Source: Nostoc edaphicum CCNP1411 (GTDB lineage: Bacteria > Cyanobacteriota > Cyanobacteriia > Cyanobacteriales > Nostocaceae). From it: a stretch of DNA of 64,000 nt. The stretch lies in contig NZ_CP054698.1 in NCBI RefSeq assembly GCF_014023275.1, forward strand, positions 7,091,001 to 7,155,000. The letters run 5' to 3'. The position numbers were made by a program, and so were the translations under genes. This document shows positions 16,015-25,663 of the stretch, piece by piece; the stretch's first letter is position 1; the number at the start of each line of letters is the position of its first letter. The notes below the pieces were generated by a model. It saw only the letters and a program-made list of their open reading frames with translations, was not told where the DNA came from and ran no database searches.

Positions 16015-16722
16015 CTAAAGCTGCTTTAAGCGATAACCCAATCCATGAACTGTCTCAATAAAATCATCGGCAGCACCTGCGTCTTTAAGTTTATACCGTA
16101 AACTCTTAATGTGAGACTTAACAGTTTCTTCGCTTGGAGGGTCATCAAGTGACCAAATGCGCTCAATAATGCCGGCTCGACTTAGCACCCGCCGACCACT
16201 AGAAACCATTAGTTCTAAAAGAGCAAATTCTTTAGGTGTTAGATGTAAAGGCTGGTCAGCGTATGTAACTTCATAAGTGCTGGAATTTAAACGCAGATTA
16301 CCCCAACCAAAGTCTGAAGAAGATGTTGCGGCACTATTGCGGCGCAACAGGGCACGAACACGAGCCATTAACTCTGGCATTTCAAAAGGTTTGACCATAT
16401 AATCATCTGCCCCAGCATCCAACCCAGTAATTTTGTCACCAAGGGTATCGCGTGCTGTTAACATAAGTACAGGTATTGTAATGTTGCGCGATAAACTATG
16501 CCTTGATGTAGGCGATCGCAACCGTTGACAAAAACTTACACCATCTAACTTGGGTAAGGTAATATCTAGCACCACTAAATCATATTCCAATACTTTAATG
16601 CAATCCCATGCTTCCTCTCCATCTTGGGCTATATCTACCACATATTGACGGTCTGTGAGGGCTTCCATCAGCATCTCTGCTAACTGGACATCATCTTCAA
16701 CTACCAAAATCCGCATTGCCAA
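16015..16722 (-). CDS. OmpR/PhoB-type response regulator
   Basis: 235 residues. The receiver domain has acidic pocket EDD (9-11), phosphoacceptor Asp53 in VVLDITLP, Thr in MLTARD, and KPFEMPEL. The C-terminal winged helix (about 135-235) has LTPKEFALLELMVSSGRRVLSR and ETVKSHIKSLRYKL. A second Met (MRILVVEDD) is an alternative start three residues on. No intact partner kinase is adjacent; only a truncated CHASE3 kinase stub lies at 17506. The PBP1A remnant lies immediately upstream on the same strand. Targets are unknown. Confidence 0.92.
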   Translation of the reverse strand: MAMRILVVEDDVQLAEMLMEALTDRQYVVDIAQDGEEAWDCIKVLEYDLVVLDITLPKLDGVSFCQRLRSPTSRHSLSRNITIPVLMLTARDTLGDKITGLDAGADDYMVKPFEMPELMARVRALLRRNSAATSSSDFGWGNLRLNSSTYEVTYADQPLHLTPKEFALLELMVSSGRRVLSRAGIIERIWSLDDPPSEETVKSHIKSLRYKLKDAGAADDFIETVHGLGYRLKQL

Positions 16723-16776
16723 AATATTTGTAAATTAAAAAACTAGGATGAATCTTAATACCTAACTTTAATACTT

Positions 16777-17191
16777 TCAATTTGATTTTGGGCGAGGAAA
16801 ATTAGAAGGTGGCTTAAAGTTTTCTACTGGTACACCCTTAAGTGCCTTCCGCATAAAATCACGCCAGATAGGAGCCACCATACCTCCGCCTGTTGCGTGG
16901 TTAGATAATTGTCGGTTGTTGTCCCTCGCTACCCAGATGGCAGTCGTTAACTGCGATATCATAGATATAAGTTGTTTCTGAAGGTATAAAGTTTCGTAGT
17001 TGTCTAACATCTGGCAAATTACGGAAACTAATAGATAAACCCACTAGTCCTCCAGCTAGCACAGAACTCGATAGCATAGTAATTGATAGGAGTGTACCAC
17101 CAGTTACCTGACCGACTTTTTTCAAAAATTCAAAACTAGGTAAAGTCTGAACTTGTGATTGTTTATCTTCAAAAGTTTTAAATGATGACAC
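16777..17191 (-). pseudogene. PBP1A (class A penicillin-binding protein) with internal deletion
   Basis: The first about 80 residues (MSSFKTFEDKQSQVQTLP..., transmembrane SITMLSSSVLAGGLVGLSIS, then RNLPDVRQLRNFIPSETTYIYD) are the N-terminus of cyanobacterial class A PBPs. In another frame the last about 55 residues (TTAIWVARDNNRQLSNHATGGG ... VENFKPPSNFPRPKSN) are the C-terminal end of the same family. The glycosyltransferase and most of the transpeptidase domain are missing. The two ends meet at about 16950 with a frame change, as expected for one internal deletion of well over a kilobase. It is not functional. Confidence 0.75.
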
Positions 17192-18478
17192 GGCAATTCG
17201 ATTTCCTCACTTATTAAATCCGGTTTTATTTAGATAAATATAAAGAAGATAAATAAAATGAAAATTCTCCAAATAAACAGTGAAATTTATTTGGAGAAAA
17301 TTTAGTGTGATGCATAATGCATAAAGAGTTGATTTTAAACATTATTTTAACAAGTAGCTGTGGAGAGAAAGGGCAAAAATCGGGTAGAAATCGGTTAGTA
17401 AGAAAAATAATTTTGAATTAAGCTTAATATATATTGGAAAAATCTTTACTTTGATGTCAGGTCTTGGATAAGATATGGACTCTGAACCATTAATTGATTT
17501 TTTCTATGAAATGGTCACTGGAAAGGAAATGGATTGTCTCTGGCTTTGGCTTGAGCTTCTTATTAATGGGTACAGCTAGTCTTATTTCTTACCAAAATGC
17601 TACCCAGTTAATTGCAAGATAATGGGATAGGAATTCCTGACGAATTTCAAGAGCATGTAAATTAAGCAGTCATGATTCAACTTAAATCTTCTTAATTATA
17701 AGGTTTTCATCCTTACTATTTAACAAATTAATTTCGAGAGGAAGATGCCACAAATATATAGGGCGAACGCATCTAAATATTAAAGATAGATAATCAAAGT
17801 GGGATTCCCCAACACTCCACCACACAGTACTTTCAGAAAATTAGGCATGAAACTGAATAAGAATGATAATCGTTGTAGGGTGGGAGTTTGTGGCAGCCGT
17901 CGGCTGCCAAGCAATACGGGTTCGTTTAGGAAAAATTTCACTTTTCCTCTAAATAAACATACTTTTACAAACTCAAATCTTGAATCGTTTAGTATCAATA
18001 AATAATTATTCAGATGCAGATAAGCTAATTCATATTTATCAGAAATACTTCATTTATTTTATTTATCATTCCATCAATTTTTACAATTATCTATGTCATT
18101 TTGAAATTTCTCTTAGTTTTTATTAGTAAATAAGGTGCGTTTCCCCTACTCGTAGAGGTAAGGGGCTGGGAAGAAGGAATAAAGGTATACTGAGTTTTGT
18201 TCAAAAATCAAATATGATTCCTATACATTTCTATAAGATTAATAAATAACTAACGTATGTTGCCGAACAATCAAGTTACCTTCCCTACTTGAGTCCAGAT
18301 TACGTTAATACAATTAGTCAGCAACCACTACCGTTAAGTTTAATTAAATCTTTGACATCTGAACAACTACAAGAAGCGTTCAAATAAGGATTTTGAAGCT
18401 AGATAAACCTATAGAGTGATGAAATAAACACTAAATATTATTAATTTGGAAAGCAAGGATTAATAATTAGCAGGAATT
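17192..18478. other. Largely non-coding region
   Basis: AT-rich. It contains the CHASE3 stub (17506-17622), a short stretch at about 17870-17930 with a small palindrome (GCAGCCGTCGGCTGC), and a lone MITE end at about 18205-18226 (AAATCAAATATGATTCCTAT). Nothing else is recognisable. Confidence 0.5.
17506..17622 (+). pseudogene. N-terminal stub of a CHASE3-type sensor kinase
   Basis: A 38-codon frame MKWSLERKWIVSGFGLSFLL...TASLISYQNATQLIAR, then TAA. This is the standard start of CHASE3-domain histidine kinases: a cytoplasmic lead, first transmembrane helix and first residues of the sensor domain. Nothing of the kinase follows. It is probably the remains of the partner of the response regulator at 16015 or of another two-component gene. 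Confidence 0.5.
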
Positions 18479-19378
18479 ATGAATATAGCAACTCGCAATG
18501 AGCCAATTTATGTATTTCGCTTAACTCCAGAAATATCACTGATTTGGACTACTTTAGGTTCTTTACTGTTAATATTGGCAGCAGCAGGTGCAACTTTGTA
18601 TTATAGCATAATTCACGGACAAGCAGTAATTTTTAGTGTAGAAAGTGCTGGAGGTGGAGCTTGGCAAGGAATTCTTGCTTTTGTGATTTTACTGGCCATT
18701 ACTTTTGTCACCATCATTGTTCATGAATTGGTGCATGGAATAGCGTTTGCTGCCTTTGGTGGTTCGCCACGTTATGGATTTAAATTTAAGTATTTCTTAC
18801 CTCTTGCTTACGCCACTTCACCAGGTGACTTGTTTCACCGGAATGCTTTTATCTTCATTGATTTAGCACCATTGATAGTCCTTGATGTTGCGTGTTTGTT
18901 ACTGCTAGCAATTTTTCCGCAAGCAAGCTGGTTAATTTGGGTAATTGCATTCAATACAAGCGGTGCAATTGGAGATATCTGGATAGCAGTACAATTGCTA
19001 CGTTGTCCGCAGTCAATTCGAGTCGAAGATAGAGAAGAAGGCATAGCAATTTACGCACCTCCTAGTGTGACTTACCGAGAACTTCCTTTTGCTAGAACTG
19101 ATAAAACTCGTAAGCGTTCAGGTGTAAAAGCTTTGTTAAACCTCGCTTTTATGGCTTTGGCGTTGGTGCTGATTTCTAGCTTTTTACTAATACCAGTATT
19201 GAAAATATTAGAAGTTCCTTCATTTATTATCGGTAATAATTCTTTCTGGATTTTCCGTTGGATAAATAATACAAAAGGATTTAGTATTGAATTTAACTGG
19301 ATATCTTTTGTGATAGTTATTTTTACATTATTGTTACTAAGCTTTTTAACTAATATGGTTCAGCGACGGGACAGTTAA
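18479..19378 (+). CDS. DUF3267 membrane zinc metalloprotease-like protein
   Basis: 299 residues. Hydrophobic helices lie at about 20-45, 60-80, 120-150, 225-245 and 275-292. HELVH at residues 82-86 is the zinc-binding HExxH of the DUF3267 family, embedded at the end of a membrane helix. GGSPRYGFKFKYFLPLAYA follows, with later residues around the LAPLIVLDV helix. This resembles intramembrane or membrane-bound peptidases, but substrates are unknown. It stands alone on the plus strand with a fragment of another membrane gene convergent at its 3' end. Confidence 0.8.
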   Translation: MNIATRNEPIYVFRLTPEISLIWTTLGSLLLILAAAGATLYYSIIHGQAVIFSVESAGGGAWQGILAFVILLAITFVTIIVHELVHGIAFAAFGGSPRYGFKFKYFLPLAYATSPGDLFHRNAFIFIDLAPLIVLDVACLLLLAIFPQASWLIWVIAFNTSGAIGDIWIAVQLLRCPQSIRVEDREEGIAIYAPPSVTYRELPFARTDKTRKRSGVKALLNLAFMALALVLISSFLLIPVLKILEVPSFIIGNNSFWIFRWINNTKGFSIEFNWISFVIVIFTLLLLSFLTNMVQRRDS

Positions 19379-19381
19379 TAA

Positions 19382-19542
19382 TTAAAGAGCTAATAAGAGA
19401 ATTGCATAGCCGAACGTACCAAATGCAAACGCCCAAAAGCGGCTTTCTCGCTGTTCTGATAATTCTTCCTTAAGAACATTGAGTACAATACCTCCCGATA
19501 AAAAGGCGAAGAGAACTGCAACAGCCACTTGATGAATTTGTT
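19382..19542 (-). pseudogene. C-terminal fragment of a membrane protein
   Basis: The minus-strand frame reads QIHQVAVAVLFAFLSGGIVL, then NVLKEELSEQRESRFWAF, then GTFGYAILLLAL and stop. It is the last two membrane segments of a cyanobacterial membrane protein I cannot name firmly. It is preceded in frame by a stop codon, and the rest of the gene is absent or in other frames further upstream. Confidence 0.45.
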
Positions 19543-19629
19543 AGTTCCGACTTGGGCATTTTGTAGTTCTGTCTTCGCCAAACATTTTGACCGCAAGGCA
19601 TTTATCAAAGCGTAAGCTATAGAAGAAAA

Positions 19630-19830
19630 CTACAGTCGTAACTGATTGCCCACAAATATGTGTGTACTGGTTCTATCGCTAAAAAGTTCCAGTTGTTGTT
19701 CCTTAAAGCAATTTTCCCTCTCACCTCTAGGACAATATTTCTGGGTATAAAGTTTACCTGTAGCCATCTTATCTGTAGTAATTGATGTCACAACAAAACG
19801 AATATTGGTTCGCTTGAGTGCAAACGACAT
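19630..19830 (-). CDS. Small hypothetical protein, coupled to the secreted protein gene
   Basis: 66 residues, Cys- and Lys-containing (YCPRGERENCF). The ATG comes two bases after the stop of the preceding gene, which suggests translational coupling. No family recognised. It could also be the frame-shifted tail of the upstream gene. Confidence 0.35.
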   Translation of the reverse strand: MSFALKRTNIRFVVTSITTDKMATGKLYTQKYCPRGERENCFKEQQLELFSDRTSTHIFVGNQLRL

Positions 19831-19832
19831 TC

Positions 19833-20219
19833 TTATCTCGGTTTGCAGGTTGCGGTAAGTTCTAGATTGTAGAAAGTCCCTGCTTTAGGATTAATTGAAC
19901 GCAATTCTTGGATAAAAGCATTAAATCTTGTATTGCTGATCCCGAAGCCAGCTTCAGCACAAGCAGATAAACCTCCTTCGATGGGAATAGGAGATCCGTC
20001 CTTGGGACTGTATACAATGAATTTATCGACGGTACTAGTGCCGACTGCAAACCCGATAACCTGGCGAATTGTTCGCAAAGCGGCATTATCTAAAGAACCA
20101 CCAATACTGCCAATACTGATATTAACCGCACGAGTATTAACCGCACGGCTTTCAGCCACAGCGGGCGCACTAATCGACAATACTGCCCCGACAATCATGA
20201 AACAGGTGAACTTCAACAT
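19833..20219 (-). CDS. Secreted hypothetical protein
   Basis: 128 residues. The start chosen is MLKFTCFMIV because GGAGGAGAGG lies just before it; an upstream Met exists. An N-terminal signal peptide (hydrophobic to SISAPAVA, cleavage after AVAE or near) is followed by a mature part with SIGGSLDNAALRTIRQVIG and GLSACAEAGFGI. No family recognised. Exported to the periplasm by prediction. Confidence 0.6.
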   Translation of the reverse strand: MLKFTCFMIVGAVLSISAPAVAESRAVNTRAVNISIGSIGGSLDNAALRTIRQVIGFAVGTSTVDKFIVYSPKDGSPIPIEGGLSACAEAGFGISNTRFNAFIQELRSINPKAGTFYNLELTATCKPR

Positions 20220-20382
20220 TATCCTCTCCTCCAAAAAATTGAAAAACAAATAATTAGGTTTCGACATGGATGAAGTAGATCAGAGATGCTAGCCATTTGG
20301 AGATTACTTCAGCATTACGTCTTTCCTTTTCTGAAAAATGTTAATTTCTTAAAAATTCTTTATCAAATCACCTTTGCAAACC

Positions 20383-20507
20383 CTAGTACAGCACGGCGGA
20401 AATAAACCAATCATTCCAAATCAACGAAACCCTTATGCTGTATTCATTTTTAATTTTTAATTTTTAATTTTTAATTTTTAATTTTTAATTCCGCCTTGCG
20501 GTACTAG
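20383..20507. mobile_element. MITE-like repeat, long copy (125 bp)
   Basis: The ends are imperfect inverted repeats: CTAGTACAGCACGGCGG at the left, and CTAGTACCGCAAGGCGG as reverse complement of the right end. The interior carries phased TTTTTAA heptamers. A second copy at 40434-40537 is 21 bp shorter, exactly three heptamers. Confidence 0.75.
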
Positions 20508-20572
20508 CTGTCTAATTGGTGTTGTTTACAGGTAAGGTAATAACCTATACCCTGAATCAGGGTACTCGCATT

Positions 20573-20662
20573 AGACATCTCCGAAAATGAATGTAGAGAT
20601 GTAGCACTGCTACGTCTCTACAAGGGTTCTGGATATCGCATATTTAATTTCTGGAGATGTCT
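20573..20662. mobile_element. 90-bp palindromic MITE-like element
   Basis: The ends AGACATCTCC and GGAGATGTCT are inverted and flanked by ATT on both sides. An internal hairpin with 15-base arms (TGTAGAGATGTAGCA at 20592-20606) has one wobble pair. No coding capacity. Confidence 0.65.
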
Positions 20663-21105
20663 ATTACCCGACGCTCAAGGATCTGGCGACAGACACCGCA
20701 GGGTTGGAAGTACGAGTTCTCGATATGTTATCTGACGTTGATGTAGGACTAGAATTTTAGTGAGGCTCAAAGACAGCCCCCATAGTTAATAATCCTTGGA
20801 TGCTGGATAAGAGTTAGTTCCTTTTGCTTGGGAGGAACTGACCTTTTAGCGCTGTTCCCAATAAATCACGCCATCCATTCATTCTACTGGGGCGCATCTG
20901 TCACCAGTTGAGCAAACTTTTGAGGGCAAGCGTCTTCAAACTCTAGCATCACGCCGCAACTTCAGGCGTAACCCCTTCCATCCTTGAGCTTCTTGCGTTT
21001 CGAGACTATGGTAAGATTCAAGACTATGTAGGAGAAACTTGGTTGACGCTCAAACAGGATTTAGGTTCTTGTCAGCTTTTGGTGATCACTAGTGGGCTGG
21101 TTTAG
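20663..21105. other. Degenerate region upstream of the SWIM remnant
   Basis: No intact gene. A short plus-strand frame at about 20975-21100 reads ILELLAFRDYGKIQDYV, then GETWLTLKQDLG, then a stop. It looks like the remains of a gene I cannot identify. Confidence 0.35.
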
Positions 21106-21288
21106 GCAGAAGGCAGAAGGAAGAAAGAAGAAAACTATGATGCTGCGGTTAATTGGCTAAAAAAAGCAAAAGCTGCGTATGTGCAACTTGGAAAAAAAGC
21201 TGAATGGTCTGCTTATCGCTCACAACTAGAAGCGGCTCATGGACGGAAACGTAAATTAATGGAATTATTCAAAGAACTGAATAAATAA
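21106..21288 (+). pseudogene. C-terminal remnant of a SWIM zinc-finger protein
   Basis: The frame reads YDAAVNWLKKAKAAYVQLG, KKAEWSAYRSQLEAAHGRK, and RKLMELFKELNK with stop at 21286-21288, one base before the helicase ATG. It matches the end of the TPR-like C-terminus of cyanobacterial SWIM zinc-finger proteins that commonly precede this helicase. No start or SWIM motif remains. Confidence 0.55.
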
Positions 21289-21289
21289 T

Positions 21290-24200
21290 ATGACTACTTT
21301 GGAGCCTAATTCCACAAAACTACAAACACAACTCGCCCATATATACTTCGAGTTACATCCTTCTGTACAAAAAGTTATTCAGTTGTTTTCGGTAATTTAT
21401 GCACCGATAGACAAAAATTCATTTGTAAGTTGTATTAGTAAGACTGGTGCTTTAGATGAAAACAATAAACCTTGGGGTACTAAAACCCTCAGTCCCCAAA
21501 TTGATAAATTGTTAAAAGCAGGCTTGTTAATACAGGAAAACAGATCGGGCCCTGAATGTCATCCCTTACTCACAGAAATAGCTACTCGCCATGCTGTACA
21601 AACCGGACAGTTTGAAATTCTGGTTACAGCAGTAGAGGAGAAGCTACCAATACGTACTCACTGGAACAGAGATTCTCGGATATTCTACAGCTTACGCCAG
21701 TGTATCAGAGAAATCCGCATTGGTATTTATCGTCAAGACCTTAGTTTTATTAATCAGCAAATTGAAGATTATCAGAAGTACGCTGATAGTGAAGAAAAAA
21801 TAGTAATAGAAAATATCTTTGAGCAGATATACAATAATCCATTTGATGCAGATTGGTTTAAGACCCTACCACAAGAATTATATGAAAGTGGCATATCAAG
21901 TATCCTCTTCAATTCAGCCTTAAAATTATCTGCTTCGGAAGATGCGTTGATGCTGCTGGAAGAAGAATGCTCTAACAGTGAAAAACATTGCTCAGATTAT
22001 CTACACCTGATTTTGACAGAGCAACTGTTGTTACAGGGTTGTATTCAAGAAGCACAAGAAAGTCTGGAGCGGATATCAAATGAATATCAAAATAACGCTG
22101 CTATCTTTTGGGGTTGGTTAAGTTTTCTGCGGGGTGATAATGAACAAGCCATCAAATATTATAAAGATGCCCTGAAAGCCATCAAAAAGGCTACAGGCAA
22201 ACGCCAAATATATTTCAATACAATTGGGGGCTTATTTTTTATCCTCGCACTTTTAAAAGATGGTTCAGCGCCACACCTCAAAGAAGCAGAAGAGTACACC
22301 AGTTTGATGTCCCGTCAATCAGATCATTGGCTTAGGTTCACTTATGGCAGACTGAAAATGGTACTGCAAGTCCACCAAGGTGATATTACCCAAAAACAAT
22401 TTGTAGTCAGCGGTCATATTTCTTCCGTGGAAGAAGAAAATAGCTTACAAACATTGTTGTGTTCACTATGCCTTTACTGGATGGATGCAGAAAGTGCTAA
22501 AAAACGCTTACCTAATTTATTGGAACCATTGTATCGGCGATCGCTCGCTTCCGGTTATCACTGGTTGGCAATGGAAACCGCAGAACTCCTATCCCGACTC
22601 AAACCTAGTAGTAACTATAAACAACTTGCAGAGGCACTGCGAGAAGATAGCAATATCCAAACCATCGTAGATTTAATTCGACCCCAAGAAGCTTGGGAAA
22701 TGTGCCTTAATGCCCTGGCAAATCTTCAAAAAGAACCACAAACACCAGGAAAACCAGAATCGGAACTGCGTTTAGCATGGTTCATAACCTTCTATCCCAG
22801 TAGATGTGTCTTGCAACCAAAGGAACAAAAAGTTAATGCCAAAGGCGAATGGAGTAAAGGTCGCCCCATAGCCCTCAAGCGTCTAAGCAGTGCATTATCT
22901 GAGTTTGATTACATCACCCCCCAAGATATGCGGGTATGTAGTTGTATTGAGGTATATAGTGAAGGCTATTACGGCAAAGTTGATTATACCTTCGGTGAAA
23001 AAGCCATCTCTGCTTTAATTGGACACCCGTTGGTTTTTTGGGAAGATACACCTAATATCCGTGTAGAAATTGTCAAGGGAGAACCGGAACTACTGGTTAA
23101 AAAAGGAAAACAAGATCGTCTCACCTTGGAATTTTCTCCCAAATTACCAGAATCACAAAATATTCTGCATATCAAAGAAACTCCAACCCGCATCAAAGTC
23201 ATTGAAATTACTGCCGAACACAGACGCATTGCGGAGATTATTGGTATAGATAATAAATTAAATGTACCTGCGATCGCAGAGAAGCAAGTTTTGGCAGCCA
23301 TAAATGCCGTCTCTGGCATCGTCACCGTACATTCTGACATTGGTGGCGGTTCAGAAGGTGCAGAAGAAGTACCCGCCCAGACTTTCCCCCATATTCATCT
23401 TTTACCTGCCAATGCCGGCTTGAAAATCAGCCTTTTGTCGCGCCCCTTTGCCCAAGGTGGCCCCTACTACCGTCCTGGTACAGGTGGTGAAACTGTAATT
23501 GCCGAGATTGACGGGAAACGTCTCCAAACCAGACGAAATCTGTCTGAAGAAAAGCAACTTGCCAAAGATGCTATAGCCGCCTGCGCCACCTTGAATCGAA
23601 CTGAAGAACAAGATGGTGAATGGATTATAGACGATCCCGAAGACTGTTTAGAACTGCTGCTAGAACTGCAATCACTGGGAAATAAAGTAGTCATCGAATG
23701 GCCACAAGGAGAAAAACTGCGTGTTAGCCATAATGCCGACTTGAAAGACTTTAATTTATCAATTCAACGTCAGCAAGACTGGTTTGCAGCCACAGGGGAG
23801 TTGAAATTGAATAACGACCTAGTGCTAGATATGCAGCAACTACTAGAACTATTAGAGAAAACCCCCAGCCGATTTATCCCCCTTGGTGATGGTCAATTTT
23901 TGGCTTTAACTCAAGCTTTTCGCAAACGCCTCGACGAATTGCGGATGTTTTCGGAAAAACATAGTAAAGGTATTCGTTTTCACCCATTAGCAACATTAGG
24001 GTTAGAAGATTTTGTCGATGAGGTAGGTAAGGTAAAAGCAGATAAACACTGGAAAACACATATCCAGCGCCTCAAGGAGGTGCAAAACCTCCAGCCGGAA
24101 CTGCCATCTACTCTTCAAGCAGAACTACGAGACTACCAGATGGAAGGCTTTTGTTGGCTGGCGCGGCTAGCACATTGGGGTGTGGGTGCTTGTTTAGCAG

Positions 24201-25501
24201 ACCAAATGGGACTCGGTAAGACCTTGCAAGCATTGGCGGTCATTCTCAGAAATGCCCATGAAGGGCCAACCCTAATTATTGCCCCCACTTCTGTATGTAT
24301 GAATTGGGTGAGTGAAGCACAGAAGTTTGCCCCAACTCTGAATATTATTCAATTTTCTGGTGCTAACCGCCAAAAATTATTAGATGGTTTACAACCTTTA
24401 GATATGTTGGTATGCAGCTATGGTTTATTACAGCAGGAAGAAGTAGCGCAAATGCTTGCTCAGATACAGTGGCAAACTATTGTGCTAGATGAAGCCCAGG
24501 CGATTAAAAATATGACCACTAAACGTTCTCAGGCAGCCATGAACCTAAAATCTAATTTTAAGTTGCTGACTACTGGGACTCCCATTGAAAATCACCTGGG
24601 TGAGTTGTGGAATTTGTTCCGCTTTATTAATCCTGGGTTATTGGGTTCATTTGAAAGCTTCAATCAACGCTTTGCTACCCCCATTGAAAAATATCAAGAT
24701 AAACTTGCACGTAATAAACTCAAAAAACTGATTCAACCATTTCTATTGCGGCGGACAAAAAATCAAGTACTAGAAGAGTTGCCATCTCGTACCGAAATTC
24801 TTCTTCATGTAGAGTTAAGTCGAGAGGAAAAGGCGTTTTATGAAGCGTTGCGCCGTCAAGCAATATCTAAACTTACCGAAAGTGATGCAGAAGCAGGAAA
24901 GAAACATTTGCAGGTTTTAGCTGAGATTATGAAACTGCGTCGTGCTTGCTGTAATCCTAGTTTAGTGATGCCTGGTACTGAATTACCCAGTTCCAAATTG
25001 CAACTTTTTGGTGAGGTGCTGGGTGAACTGCTGGAAAATCGCCATAAAGCGTTAGTGTTTAGTCAGTTTGTTGACCATTTGCACATCATCCGTGATTACC
25101 TCGAACAGCAAGGTATTAATTATCAATATCTAGATGGCAGTACTTCAGTGGCAGAGCGCAAAAAACGGGTCGATGCGTTCCAAGCTGGTTCAGGGGATGT
25201 CTTTCTGATTAGTCTCAAAGCAGGGGGGACAGGACTTAATCTAACTGCGGCTGATTATGTGATTCATACAGACCCTTGGTGGAATCCCGCCGTGGAAGAT
25301 CAAGCCTCAGACCGCGCCCATCGCATTGGGCAACAACGCCCGGTGACAATTTATCGCTTAGTAGCAAAGGATACTATAGAAGAAAAGATTGTGCAATTGC
25401 ACCACCACAAGCGAGATTTGGCAGACAGCCTCTTGGAAGGTGCTGATATCAGTGGCAAGATATCAACGGAAGTCTTGTTACAGTTGATTAGCGAAAGTTA
25501 A
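21290..25501 (+). CDS. SNF2-family DEAD-like helicase / ATPase
   Basis: 1403 residues. The first about 900 residues are a helical, partly TPR-like region plus the bacterial SNF2-associated domain. The ATPase core starts at about 945: Walker A DQMGLGKT (about 970), DEAQ box (about 1066), TTGTPIENHLGELWNLF, and in the second lobe LDGSTSVAERKK, SLKAGGTGLNLTAADYVIH and SDRAHRIGQQRPV (about 1340). It is probably a DNA translocase remodelling protein-DNA complexes. A SWIM-protein remnant directly upstream suggests a former two-gene operon. No frameshift is seen. Confidence 0.93.
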   Translation: MTTLEPNSTKLQTQLAHIYFELHPSVQKVIQLFSVIYAPIDKNSFVSCISKTGALDENNKPWGTKTLSPQIDKLLKAGLLIQENRSGPECHPLLTEIATRHAVQTGQFEILVTAVEEKLPIRTHWNRDSRIFYSLRQCIREIRIGIYRQDLSFINQQIEDYQKYADSEEKIVIENIFEQIYNNPFDADWFKTLPQELYESGISSILFNSALKLSASEDALMLLEEECSNSEKHCSDYLHLILTEQLLLQGCIQEAQESLERISNEYQNNAAIFWGWLSFLRGDNEQAIKYYKDALKAIKKATGKRQIYFNTIGGLFFILALLKDGSAPHLKEAEEYTSLMSRQSDHWLRFTYGRLKMVLQVHQGDITQKQFVVSGHISSVEEENSLQTLLCSLCLYWMDAESAKKRLPNLLEPLYRRSLASGYHWLAMETAELLSRLKPSSNYKQLAEALREDSNIQTIVDLIRPQEAWEMCLNALANLQKEPQTPGKPESELRLAWFITFYPSRCVLQPKEQKVNAKGEWSKGRPIALKRLSSALSEFDYITPQDMRVCSCIEVYSEGYYGKVDYTFGEKAISALIGHPLVFWEDTPNIRVEIVKGEPELLVKKGKQDRLTLEFSPKLPESQNILHIKETPTRIKVIEITAEHRRIAEIIGIDNKLNVPAIAEKQVLAAINAVSGIVTVHSDIGGGSEGAEEVPAQTFPHIHLLPANAGLKISLLSRPFAQGGPYYRPGTGGETVIAEIDGKRLQTRRNLSEEKQLAKDAIAACATLNRTEEQDGEWIIDDPEDCLELLLELQSLGNKVVIEWPQGEKLRVSHNADLKDFNLSIQRQQDWFAATGELKLNNDLVLDMQQLLELLEKTPSRFIPLGDGQFLALTQAFRKRLDELRMFSEKHSKGIRFHPLATLGLEDFVDEVGKVKADKHWKTHIQRLKEVQNLQPELPSTLQAELRDYQMEGFCWLARLAHWGVGACLADQMGLGKTLQALAVILRNAHEGPTLIIAPTSVCMNWVSEAQKFAPTLNIIQFSGANRQKLLDGLQPLDMLVCSYGLLQQEEVAQMLAQIQWQTIVLDEAQAIKNMTTKRSQAAMNLKSNFKLLTTGTPIENHLGELWNLFRFINPGLLGSFESFNQRFATPIEKYQDKLARNKLKKLIQPFLLRRTKNQVLEELPSRTEILLHVELSREEKAFYEALRRQAISKLTESDAEAGKKHLQVLAEIMKLRRACCNPSLVMPGTELPSSKLQLFGEVLGELLENRHKALVFSQFVDHLHIIRDYLEQQGINYQYLDGSTSVAERKKRVDAFQAGSGDVFLISLKAGGTGLNLTAADYVIHTDPWWNPAVEDQASDRAHRIGQQRPVTIYRLVAKDTIEEKIVQLHHHKRDLADSLLEGADISGKISTEVLLQLISES

Positions 25502-25663
25502 GCTGTCAACCCCTTCTCTGCGAGACGCTACGCGAACGGGGAATTCATAATTTTGAACCCCATAAATAAATTTAGGGGCTTGAGGAAAGGACACCTTTTT
25601 CCTCTCTACGAGACAAGGATGTGATAGCATACCTTCAACAAATTTAAGTAGCATACCCAATCC

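Noticed and set aside
17799..18005. 68-residue plus-strand frame
   Set aside because: Crosses a small palindrome and shows no family or start signal.
23402..24059. Minus-strand frames inside the SNF2 gene
   Set aside because: Shadows; the plus-strand frame has complete helicase motifs.
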